Below, one piece after another: positions 10,757 through 20,600 of a stretch of 64,000 bases of DNA (its first letter is position 1; every line of letters begins with the position of its first letter). The notes under the pieces are model-generated. The model saw only the letters and a program-made list of their open reading frames with translations, was not told where the DNA came from and searched no databases. A program made the translations under genes and the position numbers. This DNA comes from Prosthecobacter vanneervenii (GTDB lineage: Bacteria; Verrucomicrobiota; Verrucomicrobiia; Verrucomicrobiales; Verrucomicrobiaceae): positions 310,001-374,000 of the forward strand of contig NZ_JACHIG010000003.1 of NCBI RefSeq assembly GCF_014203095.1. Direction: 5' to 3'.

Positions 10757-10757
10757 A

Positions 10758-11459
10758 CTAACACTTGATGACCTGAGTGCCGGCGATCATGTCATGAATG
10801 CAGCGGCGGTCTGCGCGGAAGATGCAGCAGATGTCGATGAGCGAATAAAGCGCGCCGAGCAGAGGGATGGCGCCGATGATGCCGTTCACGAAGCCTCGGA
10901 GAAGCACCGCTTTGACGAAACCTGCCTTCTGGCAGTCAGGGTGAGTGACGATGCGGATGCCCAGCCATTTTTTTCCGATGGTCTGCCCTTTCGTGCTGAG
11001 GAGCACCAGATTGTAAATGATCAGCGCCAGAAAACCGATGCCGGCCACAGCAAAGCCGATCTTGGCCCCAGTCGTCAGTCCTTCCTGATGGCTGCCCTCA
11101 GCCATTCCCATGCTGGCCATGGCAATGGCGTACGGCACCCCTACCACAACCCCTCCCACCAAAAAATCCAGCAGCGCAGCGCCGAGACGCTGCCCGAGAG
11201 AGGCCAGCTCCCTGACGGGAGACATGGCGGAGGAAATTACATTGGACTGCGGAGCCGCATAGGGATTGAACGCAGGCTGTGATGCCGTGACCTGCGCGGA
11301 ACTTCCGAAGCGGCCACCCACCGGCTGCCAGTCAGCCATTCCCTCTGCCCAGAGAAGATCCGTCGGCAGAATGCTGCCTGAAGCGAGACCTGACTGAACA
11401 TCCTGCTCTGCGTAAACCCCAAGCTGCTGACCATTGCGTGCGATATGATATTGGCTCAT
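10758..11459 (-). CDS. membrane protein with GYF_2 domain and RDD domain
   Basis: The N-terminal 50 residues (YHIARNGQQLGVYAEQDVQSGL...LLWAEGMADWQPVG) match the GYF_2 domain, a small peptide-binding fold usually attached to bacterial membrane proteins. After a linker containing the phrase FNPYAAPQSN, an RDD domain follows (LASLGQRLGAALLDFLVGGVVVGVPYAIA). It has three or four hydrophobic helices and the conserved KGQTIGKKWLGIRIV segment. RDD proteins have been linked to ion transport in some bacteria, but no function can be assigned here. It is the last of four minus-strand genes after clpX-like, cyclase-like and recR. It is separated from recR by about 69 AT-rich bases with a weak hairpin, so it may have its own promoter. 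Confidence 0.8.
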   Translation of the reverse strand: MSQYHIARNGQQLGVYAEQDVQSGLASGSILPTDLLWAEGMADWQPVGGRFGSSAQVTASQPAFNPYAAPQSNVISSAMSPVRELASLGQRLGAALLDFLVGGVVVGVPYAIAMASMGMAEGSHQEGLTTGAKIGFAVAGIGFLALIIYNLVLLSTKGQTIGKKWLGIRIVTHPDCQKAGFVKAVLLRGFVNGIIGAIPLLGALYSLIDICCIFRADRRCIHDMIAGTQVIKC

Positions 11460-11528
11460 AACGCATGATTGTTAAAAATGACGCTGAAAAGTCCAGCGAA
11501 GGATTTTTCAAACCCAATCTTTTTTATA

Positions 11529-12137
11529 CTAACCCATCTTCCTACGTCCATGCAGAGCCTGATACAGAGTCAGCTCATCCACGTGGTCCAAGCCGCCGCC
11601 GGCAGGCATGCCTTGGGCTAGGCGGGTGATGGCGATGCCGGCAGGGCGCAGCAGATCGGCGATGTAGCTGGCGGTGGCCTCGCCTTCGACATCGGAACCG
11701 AGCGCGAGGATGACCTCCTCTGTATGCAGATCGCGCACGCGGTTTACCAGAGCCTCCATGCGCAGATCTTCCGGAGTCACGTTATCGAGCGGTGAGAGAC
11801 GGCCGCCCAGGACATGGTAGAGCCCTTGGAATGCACCGGAGCGCTCCATGCGCAGCACATCCGCCGCCTGCTCCACCACGCAGAGCTGGCGCTGCTGGCG
11901 GCGTGGGTCGTGACAGAGCTGGCAGGTGGAGTCGCTCTCGATGAAGAAACCACAGTCGGCACAGGCGACGATGCGTTCACGGGCATCGAGAAGGGTGTTC
12001 GACAACGCAGTGATGCGCTCGTCCCGCATCTGCAGCAGCCAGAGCATGAGGCGCTCCGCACTACGTGGGCCGAGGCCAGGCAGTGCTTTGAGCTGGGCCA
12101 CGAGGCGCTGAATCGCGGGTGGGTAGTCGATGCGCAC
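11529..12137 (-). CDS. recR: recombination mediator protein RecR
   Basis: RecR acts with RecO and RecF to load RecA on single-stranded DNA at gaps. The 202-residue protein has the helix-hairpin-helix region (LKALPGLGPRSAERLMLWLL), then a four-cysteine zinc finger (CADCGFF...CQLC). A Toprim domain follows (CVVEQAADVLRMERSG and ILALGSDVEGEATASYIADLL). The C-terminal part LAQGMPAGGGLDHVDELTLYQAL is typical. The start is GTG at 12137, the only start giving the usual beginning (IDYPPAIQRLVAQL). It begins 11 bases after the stop codon of the cyclase-like gene, so the two are likely in one transcript. In many genomes recR follows dnaX and ybaB; here the neighbours are different. Confidence 0.95.
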   Translation of the reverse strand: MRIDYPPAIQRLVAQLKALPGLGPRSAERLMLWLLQMRDERITALSNTLLDARERIVACADCGFFIESDSTCQLCHDPRRQQRQLCVVEQAADVLRMERSGAFQGLYHVLGGRLSPLDNVTPEDLRMEALVNRVRDLHTEEVILALGSDVEGEATASYIADLLRPAGIAITRLAQGMPAGGGLDHVDELTLYQALHGRRKMG

Positions 12138-12148
12138 GGTGGTGGGTG

Positions 12149-13438
12149 TCAGGTCGCGGCGAGTTTGCGCGCGTGTTTGGGAGTTTCCTTGCCAGAGGAG
12201 GGCTTGTCCTTCAGGGCCTGAGCGACGCGTTCAGTGAAGTGTTTGAGCGGCAGATCCTCGCGCCCCTCAATGGCGGCGCTGGCGAAGCTTTCCTGAGCTG
12301 GCTTGAGCTCTCCTTTGCGGTACTGCACCACGCCCTGCCAGAAGGCATCGCGAGCGCGTGCTTCTGCTTCGGAGAGGGAGCCCTTCTCGCCGAGGAGTTC
12401 ATACACCTCGCTCATCTGAGTGGCGGAGCCGGAGGTGCTGACCATATCCATGGGGCGAACCTCGGCGCTGTCTTTCACCAAGGCGTAGGTTTTAGCGCTC
12501 AACAGGACACGGCTGCCGTAGTCGGCATTCAGCAGGCAAAGCTGAGAGGCGAAGTCGATCACCTCCCCGACAGCGCTGAAGCTTTCGAAGTGATTGATGC
12601 CGAACAGGCCGCAAACGGCGGGGCCGGAGCTGAAGGCCACGCCGATCTGCGCTTTCTTGCCGAAGCGCTGCTCGATTTCAACCGCCAGCACAGCAAGATG
12701 CAGCCGCAACGCCGCAGCCACCTGGAGGGCATGCAGAGCGTGGTGCTCGTCTGTGAGCGGAAAGCCGAAAAACACGCGCACCTGACGGGCGTCGCAGTCG
12801 TCGAGATAAGCGCCGCGCGAGACGAGAAACTCCGTGATGCTGCGCTGAAAGTGTGTGGCCAGCACTTCAAACTGCGGAGCCTCGATGCCGGTGGAGAGCT
12901 CCGCGTGATTCAGCATGCGACAGGTAAGCACCGTGATCTCGCGGCGTTCCGTCATCTTGGCGGGATTGTTCAAGTCCACGAGTTGCTCAAAGAGGTGCGA
13001 GGACAGGCGGCCTACAAAGTAGTCGCGCATGACATGGCTGCGATAGGCATTGACCGAACCGCCGACGGCGATGCCTGCAATGCCAGCCAGCCAAAGAGCC
13101 ACCGAGCCGGACACAGGCTCAAAGAGGATGCCGGACATGGCCATGATGCACGCGAAGGTGACGGTGAGGAAGGTGCCGCCGAGAAGGAATGCATAGCGGC
13201 GCCATTGCGAAGGCATCTCGATGCAAACCCAGGCGCTGATGAAGGCCATGACCGTGTAGTAGCCATACTGCAGCAGAAGGGCTTTTTTGAGACCGCCGGC
13301 GGGAAGAATGAAGCCGCGGGCATAGAGAGCGGCAAACCAGTCAGCGGTGCTATTGAAATAGCCAAGCTTGTACAAGGCCAGCATCGGGATGCAGACGAGC
13401 ACACCGATGAACATGGCGGTGGCGTGATTACGAGTCAT
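12149..13438 (-). CDS. membrane protein with degenerate class III nucleotide cyclase domain
   Basis: Four likely transmembrane helices (about residues 8-24, 60-75, 84-103 and 110-128) are followed by a class III cyclase homology domain (about residues 165-310) and a short helical, TPR-like C-terminal region. The fold is recognisable from EITVLTCRML, YLDDCDARQVRVFFGFPLTDEHHALHALQVA, IGVAFSSGPAVCGLFG and AVGEVIDFASQL. The catalytic residues are not kept. The two metal-binding aspartates correspond to R174 and R218, the transition-state Asn to D295 and the Arg to Q299. It should therefore bind or sense something without making cAMP or cGMP. The ATG at 13438 overlaps the end of the upstream ClpX-like gene by 11 bases, which suggests translational coupling; the longer reading to 13510 lies wholly within that gene. 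Confidence 0.8.
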   Translation of the reverse strand: MTRNHATAMFIGVLVCIPMLALYKLGYFNSTADWFAALYARGFILPAGGLKKALLLQYGYYTVMAFISAWVCIEMPSQWRRYAFLLGGTFLTVTFACIMAMSGILFEPVSGSVALWLAGIAGIAVGGSVNAYRSHVMRDYFVGRLSSHLFEQLVDLNNPAKMTERREITVLTCRMLNHAELSTGIEAPQFEVLATHFQRSITEFLVSRGAYLDDCDARQVRVFFGFPLTDEHHALHALQVAAALRLHLAVLAVEIEQRFGKKAQIGVAFSSGPAVCGLFGINHFESFSAVGEVIDFASQLCLLNADYGSRVLLSAKTYALVKDSAEVRPMDMVSTSGSATQMSEVYELLGEKGSLSEAEARARDAFWQGVVQYRKGELKPAQESFASAAIEGREDLPLKHFTERVAQALKDKPSSGKETPKHARKLAAT

Positions 13439-15119
13439 GGGTCGGGGCTGAGTCGGGTGTGATGTCGATGGTGGGAGGGAAGGGCCGCTGGGATTGAGGA
13501 CGGCAGGCATTCACGACGAGATCGCTCACATACCTGTCAGGGCTGGCCACGGCATCCGGGGTGATGGTAAAACGCGTCTCACCGGTGTTTCGGGTGACGA
13601 GCTTGAGACCGAAGGGATAGTCTTTGAAGAGCCTGGTGCAGAGGGCCTCCACGTGCATGCCTTCGCGCTGAGCGCGGGCAGCGAGGGCGGAGATGGCATC
13701 GCTTTCAAAATCGAGGGTCAAGCCATGCTCGCGCTGGAAGCGCTCGGCAAAAGCGCGGACCTCGTCGGCATGAGCGGCGCCCAGTTCGCGGAGCTGGCTG
13801 GCGGACTCGGCACGACAGCGGATGAGCGTCTGCTCAGGCTCCTTCACAAGCGCGCCGTCCACGACCAGCTCTGGAAGTCCGAGGCTGGGCATTTCAAATT
13901 TAAAGTCCCGGAGGACACGCTCCCAGGCGGTGACAAGGCCACGTGCGCCGGTTTTTTCATCTTCCGCCCGGCTGGCGATCTCGCGCAGGGCATCATCTTT
14001 GAAGACGGCCTTGACCCCGTAGGCGGCGAACTCGCGCTCATACTGGCGGATGAGGCTGCCTTCGGAGTTTTTCATGATCTGGAACATGTCGTCCGCGCTG
14101 AGGGGATCGCAGACCACGCGCACGGGAAGGCGGCCGATGAACTCGGCCTCGAAACCGTAGTCGATGAAGTCCCTGGTGCGCGCCTCGCGGAAGAGGTGCT
14201 CGGCGGTGGAGGCTTTGGCATCCGCCGAGATGAAGCCGATGGATTTGCGGTTGGTGCGCTTTTCGATGATCTTCTCCAGTCCGCTGAAAGCACCGCTGAC
14301 AATGAAGAGGATGTTGCGTGTGTTTACGACCTCGCGGCCGGTGCGGCCTTTGCGGGTGTCGAACATCATCTGCATCTGGCTGCGAATGTCATTGGGGGCG
14401 TAGAGTGAGACCTCGGTCTCCTCCATGAGCTTGAGCAGGGCGGTCTGCACACCGCGTCCGCTGACATCGCGCCCGAGGCGCTCGGGACCGCTGCTGAGCT
14501 TGTCGATTTCGTCGAGGTAAATAATGCCGTGCTCGGCAAGCTCGATGTCGCCATTGGCCTTGGCCACGAGATCGCGCACGAGGTCATCCACATCTGCACC
14601 GACGTAGCCGGTTTCGCTGAACTTGGTGGCGTCCGCCTTCACGAACGGCACGCCGATGAGATCGGCGATGTGTTTAACGAGGTAGGTCTTTCCGACGCCG
14701 GTGGGACCGATAATGATGACGTTCTGCTTGGAGAATTCGAGCCGGGGGCCACCGGACTCCGCAGCCCGGTCATCACGCAGCATGCGGGCGTGATGGTAGT
14801 GGTCACAGACGGCGGTGGCGAGCACCTTTTTGGCCTCGTCCTGCCGGATGACGAAGCGGTCGAGGTGCGCCTTGATGTCTGCAGGACGGAAGGTGAACTC
14901 GAAGGCTTTGGCGTTGTCAGGCCTGGCTTCCTCCACGGGCTTTTCCTCATTGTGGGGCATGGCGCGCGCGCCCGGGCCTTCGACGCGAGTAAAGAGAACC
15001 TGGCCGCCGAGGGTGTTTTTGATGAAGTCCTCCAGCTTACGCGTGATCTCCTCCGGACTTCCGGGTGTTTTGGGTTTTTCTTTTTCTATCTCTGGAAATT
15101 CTGGCGGATGATCGCTCAT
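13428..15119 (-). CDS. ClpX-like AAA+ ATPase without the zinc-binding N-domain
   Basis: The core resembles the ClpX unfoldase subunit. It has Walker A GPTGVGKT (residues 138-145), a GYVGADVDDLVRDL segment and Walker B IIYLDEIDK. Further blocks are GRDVSGRGVQTALLKLMEE, FIVSGAFSGLEKII, FEAEFIGRLPV and the sensor-2 region EDEKTGARGL. An IGF sequence (RKSIGF) at the right place could contact a ClpP partner. The four-cysteine zinc domain of normal ClpX is absent, replaced by about 75 acidic residues. About 150 extra residues follow the usual end (about 415-563), with no motif I recognise. I start at the ATG at 15119, because the reading from 15233 adds an Arg-rich stretch overlapping the argC promoter region. 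No clpP is nearby. It is probably a second ClpX paralogue; HslU is less likely because the FIGRLP context matches ClpX. Confidence 0.8.
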   Translation of the reverse strand: MSDHPPEFPEIEKEKPKTPGSPEEITRKLEDFIKNTLGGQVLFTRVEGPGARAMPHNEEKPVEEARPDNAKAFEFTFRPADIKAHLDRFVIRQDEAKKVLATAVCDHYHHARMLRDDRAAESGGPRLEFSKQNVIIIGPTGVGKTYLVKHIADLIGVPFVKADATKFSETGYVGADVDDLVRDLVAKANGDIELAEHGIIYLDEIDKLSSGPERLGRDVSGRGVQTALLKLMEETEVSLYAPNDIRSQMQMMFDTRKGRTGREVVNTRNILFIVSGAFSGLEKIIEKRTNRKSIGFISADAKASTAEHLFREARTRDFIDYGFEAEFIGRLPVRVVCDPLSADDMFQIMKNSEGSLIRQYEREFAAYGVKAVFKDDALREIASRAEDEKTGARGLVTAWERVLRDFKFEMPSLGLPELVVDGALVKEPEQTLIRCRAESASQLRELGAAHADEVRAFAERFQREHGLTLDFESDAISALAARAQREGMHVEALCTRLFKDYPFGLKLVTRNTGETRFTITPDAVASPDRYVSDLVVNACRPQSQRPFPPTIDITPDSAPTHDS

Positions 15120-15208
15120 GAGGGGAACTGACAGTGCGCGAGGCGAAGCCCGCTGACAAGCGGCACGATGCATGCTCTGAGCGGGTCGAGAAATGCTCTT
15201 TTTCAGGG

Positions 15209-15236
15209 TTGCACGGACCTTCTGACCCCTCATACT
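15209..15236 (+). promoter_or_regulatory. candidate promoter for argC-argJ
   Basis: TTGCAC at 15209-15214 and CATACT at 15231-15236 are 16 bases apart, 14 bases before the argC start codon. The match to the sigma-70 consensus is moderate and the leader would be very short. No clear palindromic ARG box was found. Confidence 0.3.
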
Positions 15237-15250
15237 CCGCCCCCCGTATT

Positions 15251-16300
15251 ATGTCCGCACCCGTCAAAGTCGCCGTCGTTGGAGCCAGTGGTTATTCAGG
15301 AGCAGAGCTCCTGCGTCTGCTGCTGAGACACCCGAATGTGGAGCTGGTGGCAGTGACCTCACGCTCGCTGGCAGGCAAAGCCCTGTCCAAAGAGTTTCCG
15401 CGCTTCCGTGGCGTGGGTGTGGCGGATTCCCTGACCTTCACCGCCCCGGATGCCGCCGCGCTGAAAGCCGCCGGAGCCGAAATCGCCTTTCTGGCAGTGC
15501 CACATGGCGTGGCGGCCGAGTATGCCAAGCCGCTGCTGGAGCTGGGGCTGAAGGTGATCGACCTCAGCGCGGACTTCCGCCTGCGGAGCCCGGCGCTGTA
15601 TGAAGAATTTTATGGTCATGCGCATCCAGCGCCTGAGCTGCTGGATGAAGCTGTGTATGCCCTGCCGGAAGTGCGTGCGGAGCAGATCAAGACCGCGCGG
15701 CTGATCGCCTGCCCCGGCTGCTACCCCACGAGCATTCTGCTGCCGCTGATCCCGCTGCTCAAAGCCGGACTGCTTGCTGACACGCCCCTGGCTGTGGCCA
15801 GCATGAGCGGAGCCAGCGGTGCGGGCCGGAAGGAGAGCATCCCCCTGCTCTTCTGTGAAGTGCAGAACAGCGTGCGCAGCTACAGCGTGCCGGTGCACCG
15901 CCACCTGAGCGAGATCGGGCAGGAGCTGGCCCTGGCGGCCGGCCGCGAGGTGAAACTCTCCTTTGTGCCGCACCTGATGCCCACGCATTCCGGCATCTGC
16001 ACCACCACCTTTGCCCAGCTGAAAACTGGGGTAACCCTGGAGCAAATCAGCGCGGCGCTACATTCGGCCTATGACAAGGCCCCCTTCGTTCGTTTGCTCG
16101 GAGTGAATCAGTCTCCCGACACCAAAAACGTCACCGGCACCAACTTCGTGGACATCGGCTGGTCCTACGATGCCCGCGCGGGACAGCTCATCCTGATGAG
16201 CACGGAAGACAACATCGGCAAAGGCGCCTCCGGCCAGGCCGTGCAAAACATGAACCTCATCTGCGGTTTCGAGGCCACCGCAGGCCTGCTGAACATCTGA
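15251..16300 (+). CDS. argC: N-acetyl-gamma-glutamyl-phosphate reductase
   Basis: ArgC reduces N-acetylglutamyl phosphate to the semialdehyde with NADPH, the third step of arginine synthesis. The N-terminal Rossmann motif VAVVGASGYSGAELLRLL and FLAVPHGVAAEYA are typical. The active-site cysteine lies in LIACPGCYPTS, and the conserved VPHLMPTHSGICTT segment follows. I chose the ATG at 15251, since the reading from 15134 adds 39 residues without homology and crosses the promoter candidate. The 349-residue length is normal. Its stop codon is separated from the argJ start by one base, so the two genes should be translated together. Confidence 0.95.
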   Translation: MSAPVKVAVVGASGYSGAELLRLLLRHPNVELVAVTSRSLAGKALSKEFPRFRGVGVADSLTFTAPDAAALKAAGAEIAFLAVPHGVAAEYAKPLLELGLKVIDLSADFRLRSPALYEEFYGHAHPAPELLDEAVYALPEVRAEQIKTARLIACPGCYPTSILLPLIPLLKAGLLADTPLAVASMSGASGAGRKESIPLLFCEVQNSVRSYSVPVHRHLSEIGQELALAAGREVKLSFVPHLMPTHSGICTTTFAQLKTGVTLEQISAALHSAYDKAPFVRLLGVNQSPDTKNVTGTNFVDIGWSYDARAGQLILMSTEDNIGKGASGQAVQNMNLICGFEATAGLLNI

Positions 16301-16301
16301 T

Positions 16302-17588
16302 ATGGCTGCCAAACCCACCGAAGAGCGCGAGTGCCGCGTACCATTCAAAGTCATCGAAGGCGGTGTGACCGCCGCGAAAGGCTTCCGCGCGAGCGCTGTG
16401 ACCTGCGGCATCAAGAACCCGGAGGCCACCCGACTGGATCTGGCGCTCATCGTTTCTGACGGCCCCACCACGACGGATGCGGTCTTTACCACGAACAAGG
16501 TGCGCGCCGCCTGCGTGCGCGTGAGCCAGCAGCATATCAAGGAGAGCGACACCCGCGCCATCATCGCCAACAGCGGCAATGCCAACGCCTGCACCGGCGT
16601 GCAGGGCATCCAGGATGCGAAGGCGATGACCAAGGCCGTGGCGGAGGAACTGGGCGTGAAGATGCGCCAGGTGCTCGTGTGCTCCACCGGGATCATTGGC
16701 ATGCCCATGCCGATTGAGCGAGTCATCGTGAAAGTGCCGGATGCCGTGGCGAAGCTGAACCCCGAAGGCTCTGAGGATGCGATGCGCGCCATCATGACGA
16801 GCGACACACGGCCAAAGACCTTTGCGGTGGATGTGCCGTGCGGCAAAGGCAGCTTCCGCATTGGCGGAATCGCCAAGGGTGCGGGGATGATCTGCCCAAA
16901 CATGGCGACGATGCTGTGCTTCATCACGACCGACGCCAAGATCGGCAAGGATGAACTGCACCGCTCCATGCGCTATGCAGTGGAGAAGAGCTTCAACTGC
17001 ATCACCATCGACGGAGACACGAGCACGAACGACACCGTGATCGTGATGAGCAACGGCCAGGCCGACGCCCCCACGATCAAAAAGAACTCGCCGGAAGCCG
17101 AGCTCTTCCGCTGCGCGCTGCACAAGGTGATGCTGGAACTGGCCAAGATGATCGTCTGCGACGGCGAGCGCGTGACCAAATTTGTCGAGATCCGCGTGCG
17201 CAATGCACGGACGCTGGCCGATGCCCGCAAAGTGGCCGAGACGGTGGCCAAGTCCCTGCTGGTGAAGTGCTCCTTCCACGGCTGCGACCCGAACTGGGGC
17301 CGAATCATTCACGCAGTCGGTTACTCCGGCGCACGGATCCGTGAAGAGCTGATCGACATCTACTTTGGCGGGCTGCAGGCCTGCAAGGGCGGCCTGGCGA
17401 CCAAGACACCAGTGGCGGAGATGGAGAAGATCGTGCAGGAGCCGAAATTTACCGTCACGATTGATCTTAATCTCGGCACGAGCGGCTACACCGTTTACAC
17501 CAGCGACCTGTCCGAGGAATACGTGGACTTTAACAGCGCGGAGTATTCCGCCGCCATTCACGCGAAGCGCCAAAAGGGCTTTGCGTAA
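16302..17588 (+). CDS. argJ: bifunctional glutamate N-acetyltransferase / ornithine acetyltransferase
   Basis: ArgJ moves the acetyl group from N-acetylornithine to glutamate, closing the acetyl cycle of arginine synthesis, and in some species can also use acetyl-CoA. The precursor is cut autocatalytically before the nucleophilic threonine in the conserved KGAGMICPNMATML block (around residue 200). The substrate motifs AIIANSGNANACTG and ITIDGDTSTNDTVIVMSNG are also present. At 428 residues it is slightly longer than the usual 390-410. It follows argC by a single base and converges on the large repeat-protein gene with 12 bases between the stop codons. No argA or argE is in the window, in line with a cyclic pathway. 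Confidence 0.94.
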   Translation: MAAKPTEERECRVPFKVIEGGVTAAKGFRASAVTCGIKNPEATRLDLALIVSDGPTTTDAVFTTNKVRAACVRVSQQHIKESDTRAIIANSGNANACTGVQGIQDAKAMTKAVAEELGVKMRQVLVCSTGIIGMPMPIERVIVKVPDAVAKLNPEGSEDAMRAIMTSDTRPKTFAVDVPCGKGSFRIGGIAKGAGMICPNMATMLCFITTDAKIGKDELHRSMRYAVEKSFNCITIDGDTSTNDTVIVMSNGQADAPTIKKNSPEAELFRCALHKVMLELAKMIVCDGERVTKFVEIRVRNARTLADARKVAETVAKSLLVKCSFHGCDPNWGRIIHAVGYSGARIREELIDIYFGGLQACKGGLATKTPVAEMEKIVQEPKFTVTIDLNLGTSGYTVYTSDLSEEYVDFNSAEYSAAIHAKRQKGFA

Positions 17589-17600
17589 AAAAGCCGCCAG

Positions 17601-20600
17601 CTAGCGCCTGCGCCGCATCATGATGGCCCATGCCCCAAGAGGCAGGAGCCACAGGCGGCCAGGCTCCGGAACCGCAACGACAACGCTGACCACGCCCGTG
17701 GAATAAAGCGCGCTGGTGTCCCACTGCAGCCCGGCGCCGAGCGTGGGCAGATCGAGAGTGGTGAAGGTGCCGACAGCAGAGCCGGAGAGGGTATTCCAGT
17801 CGATGAGTTTCCAGGCGTCCCCGGCGGTCCAGCCTGAGAGGCTATTGAGATTCTGAACACGCAGAGTGCTTCCCGTATTGAGCGTCATCGTGCCGCCGAT
17901 GATCAGCATGTCCGCCGCTGTGGAGTCATTGAGCACACCCGAGCCAGCGCCGCTGACGAGATCCATCAGCAATACGCTGGTGGTGTCCATGAGCAAGGTG
18001 CCAGCGCCTGAGGTCGTGATGGCCACGTCTGCCGCATTTCCGGAAACCAGCCCGATGCTCAAAGTGCCCTGCACCAAAACGGGATTTCCCGCAGCAGGAG
18101 CGATGCTGCCGGTGCCCGCCAGCGTGGCAGAGGCAGCCACCGTCACAGTGCCGCTGCCTGTGGCTGAACCAGACACATTGGTAAACACCAGCGTGCCCGA
18201 GCTCACGGTGGTGCCGCCGCTGTAGGTATTGGAACTGGAGGCGAGCGTGGTGGAGCCGCCTGGGGTATTGCTTATGCCGAGCGAGCCCGCTCCGGTGATG
18301 TTGTTGCTGATGGTAAAGCTGTCGCTGCGATTAGTAACCAGCGTGGCACCGGAGGAGATGGCCACATCTCCACTGCCCACCATGCCGGCCGTGCCACCAT
18401 TGCCGAGCTGAAGCGTGCCTGCGGACACCGTCGTGCCGCCGGTATAAGTGCTATTGCCAGTCAACGTCCAGCGACCGGCTCCGGCCTTGTCCAGCGTGAC
18501 GACGCTGCTGGGGCCGTCCGTCATGCTCACGATCTCATTGGCCCCCGTGTTTGTTCCGGAAAGGCGGAAGGTGCGTGCCAGCGTGGTGTTTCCTGCTGCG
18601 GTGAAAGCGGAGGTAAACTTCACTGAGCCTGTGCCGTTGTTTTCCACCACACCGGTCAGGGACGGCATGGTCTGGCCATCGGTGTACATGCGGATGGCGC
18701 GGTCTGTGACCGCATCTGCGGTGCCCACATAGCGCAGCGTGGAGACTGTGGCGTTGACAGAATTGGTGTCATTCATGTCGATGGTGGGCACCAGGGAGCC
18801 CGTACCCAAGGAGCTGGCGGTGCCGGCATTGGCCAGCACACTGACCTCAAAGGTGGAGCGGCCGATATTGTTGCGCCCGGCATACGTGTTGGCGGAGCCC
18901 AGCTGAATGGTGCCGGCTGAGAATGCCTCCAATGACAGGTTGTTCTCATTGGTGCCAGCGCCGCCGATCATGAGATTGCGCCAGTCGTTCGTGCCGGTGT
19001 TTTGCATGCTGATGGTGTAGAGCGCAGAACCGCCGCCCACGAGGGAGCTGGTGGTGCCAAGAACATTGATGACGGTGAAGCTTTCAGCGCCTGTGCTGGC
19101 CCCGTTGCCAAAGATGAGCTTGGCCGCGACTCCCACCGAACCGATGGTGAAGGTGGGATCTGTGGCGCCGGTGAAGCGATTGGTCCCTTGGATGCTCAGA
19201 GTGCCCTCCGTGACACGCACCTGCGTGGCACTGCTGCTGGCAATGCCAGCGAAGGTGATGAGGCCCGGGCCTGCGGTGGTGAAGGCCGTGCCGGTGACTG
19301 TGATGGTGGATGCGAGTGTGAGATTTCCGGAGCCGTAATTGTAGATGTTAAAATCGTTGGAGGAATTGGTGATGGTGCGCGCCGTGCTGCTGTCGCTCTG
19401 GATCAACACATTCCCCGAGACCCCGGAGGTGACGAGCAGGCCACCGCTGGAGTTGGTGATGTTTCCCGTCAGTGTGAGGGTGCTGCCGGAGGTGGCATTA
19501 AAACGAAGGGAGTTGATGGTGACCGCCCCCTGGGTGGTGGCGCCAGCTGCCAAGTCCACATTCGAATTGGCGGTGAAGGTAGATGAGTAGGAGGCAAGGC
19601 CTGTGATGGCTCCGGCGGTATTCATCGTGCCAGCCGTGCCGTCATTGCTGAGAGCCAAGGCGGAGCCGCCGTCGCTAAGGGAAACCTGGAAGGAGCTGGC
19701 GGTAGAATTCACCACGTAGTATGTCACTCCCGCCGTGAGACCACCTGGAGCGGTGCCCGTGAAGGCCACCTGAGTGCCGTTGGCCAGATTGCCAATGGAA
19801 ATGGTATCACTGGAATTAACCCAAGCCACTGAGGTGGTCTGGGTGGCAGCGGAGGTGGCCCAGCTAGTGCCTCCCACCACGAGGCCGCCATTCAAAATGC
19901 CGTTGGTATTCAGCGTGGTGGTGGTGACGCTGCCGCTGGTGGGCAGCGTGATATTGGTGGCACTGCCTGAGCTGGAGGCGCGCAGGATGGTGCCGAGTGC
20001 CAGATTCATCGTGCCGCCCACACCAGAAGTGACCACGATGGGGCTGCGTCCTGCGGTGAGGGTGGTGGAGATGACCTCCTGGAGATTGGTCGTTCCATCT
20101 TTTCCTGTGAGCTGAAGAGTGCCGCCGTTGAGCGAGAGATTGTTGCTGCTGACGATGAGATTGGAGGTGGCCGCGGCATTGGCAAAATCGAAGTTCAAGA
20201 CACCTCCGCGTATGGTGGCGAGAATCGTCGCCAGCGTGGTGGCACTGGTAGTGGCCGGAGCGAAGGTGCTGGCCACGCGGAGATTCACCGTGCCGCTGTC
20301 GGCTTTGGCGATGCCCGTCATGTAGGTAGCAGGGGTAGTGCCATTGGTGATGGCGCCGGTGATGTTGATCGTGCCTGCCCCGCCGAGCGTAACTGTGCGT
20401 GTGCCAGCGGCTGTGGCTCCGGAGCGCAGGGTGCCGGATATGGTGAGCGTGGTGCCGGAATCTGCGATGATGGTGGTGAGTGCCGTGGTGCCGATGCTGA
20501 GGATGCCGGACAGTGTGTTGTTTCCAGACACATTGCGGATAGCGCCAGTGCTGTTGTAGCCCGCGCCGTCAAAAGTGATCGGCTCCGCGAGGACGGTGTC

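Noticed and set aside
19002-19586. Plus-strand frames inside the repeat protein gene
   Set aside because: The region is read in reverse by a clear 1784-codon frame with a signal and PEP-CTERM tail; the others are Gly/Ala shadows.
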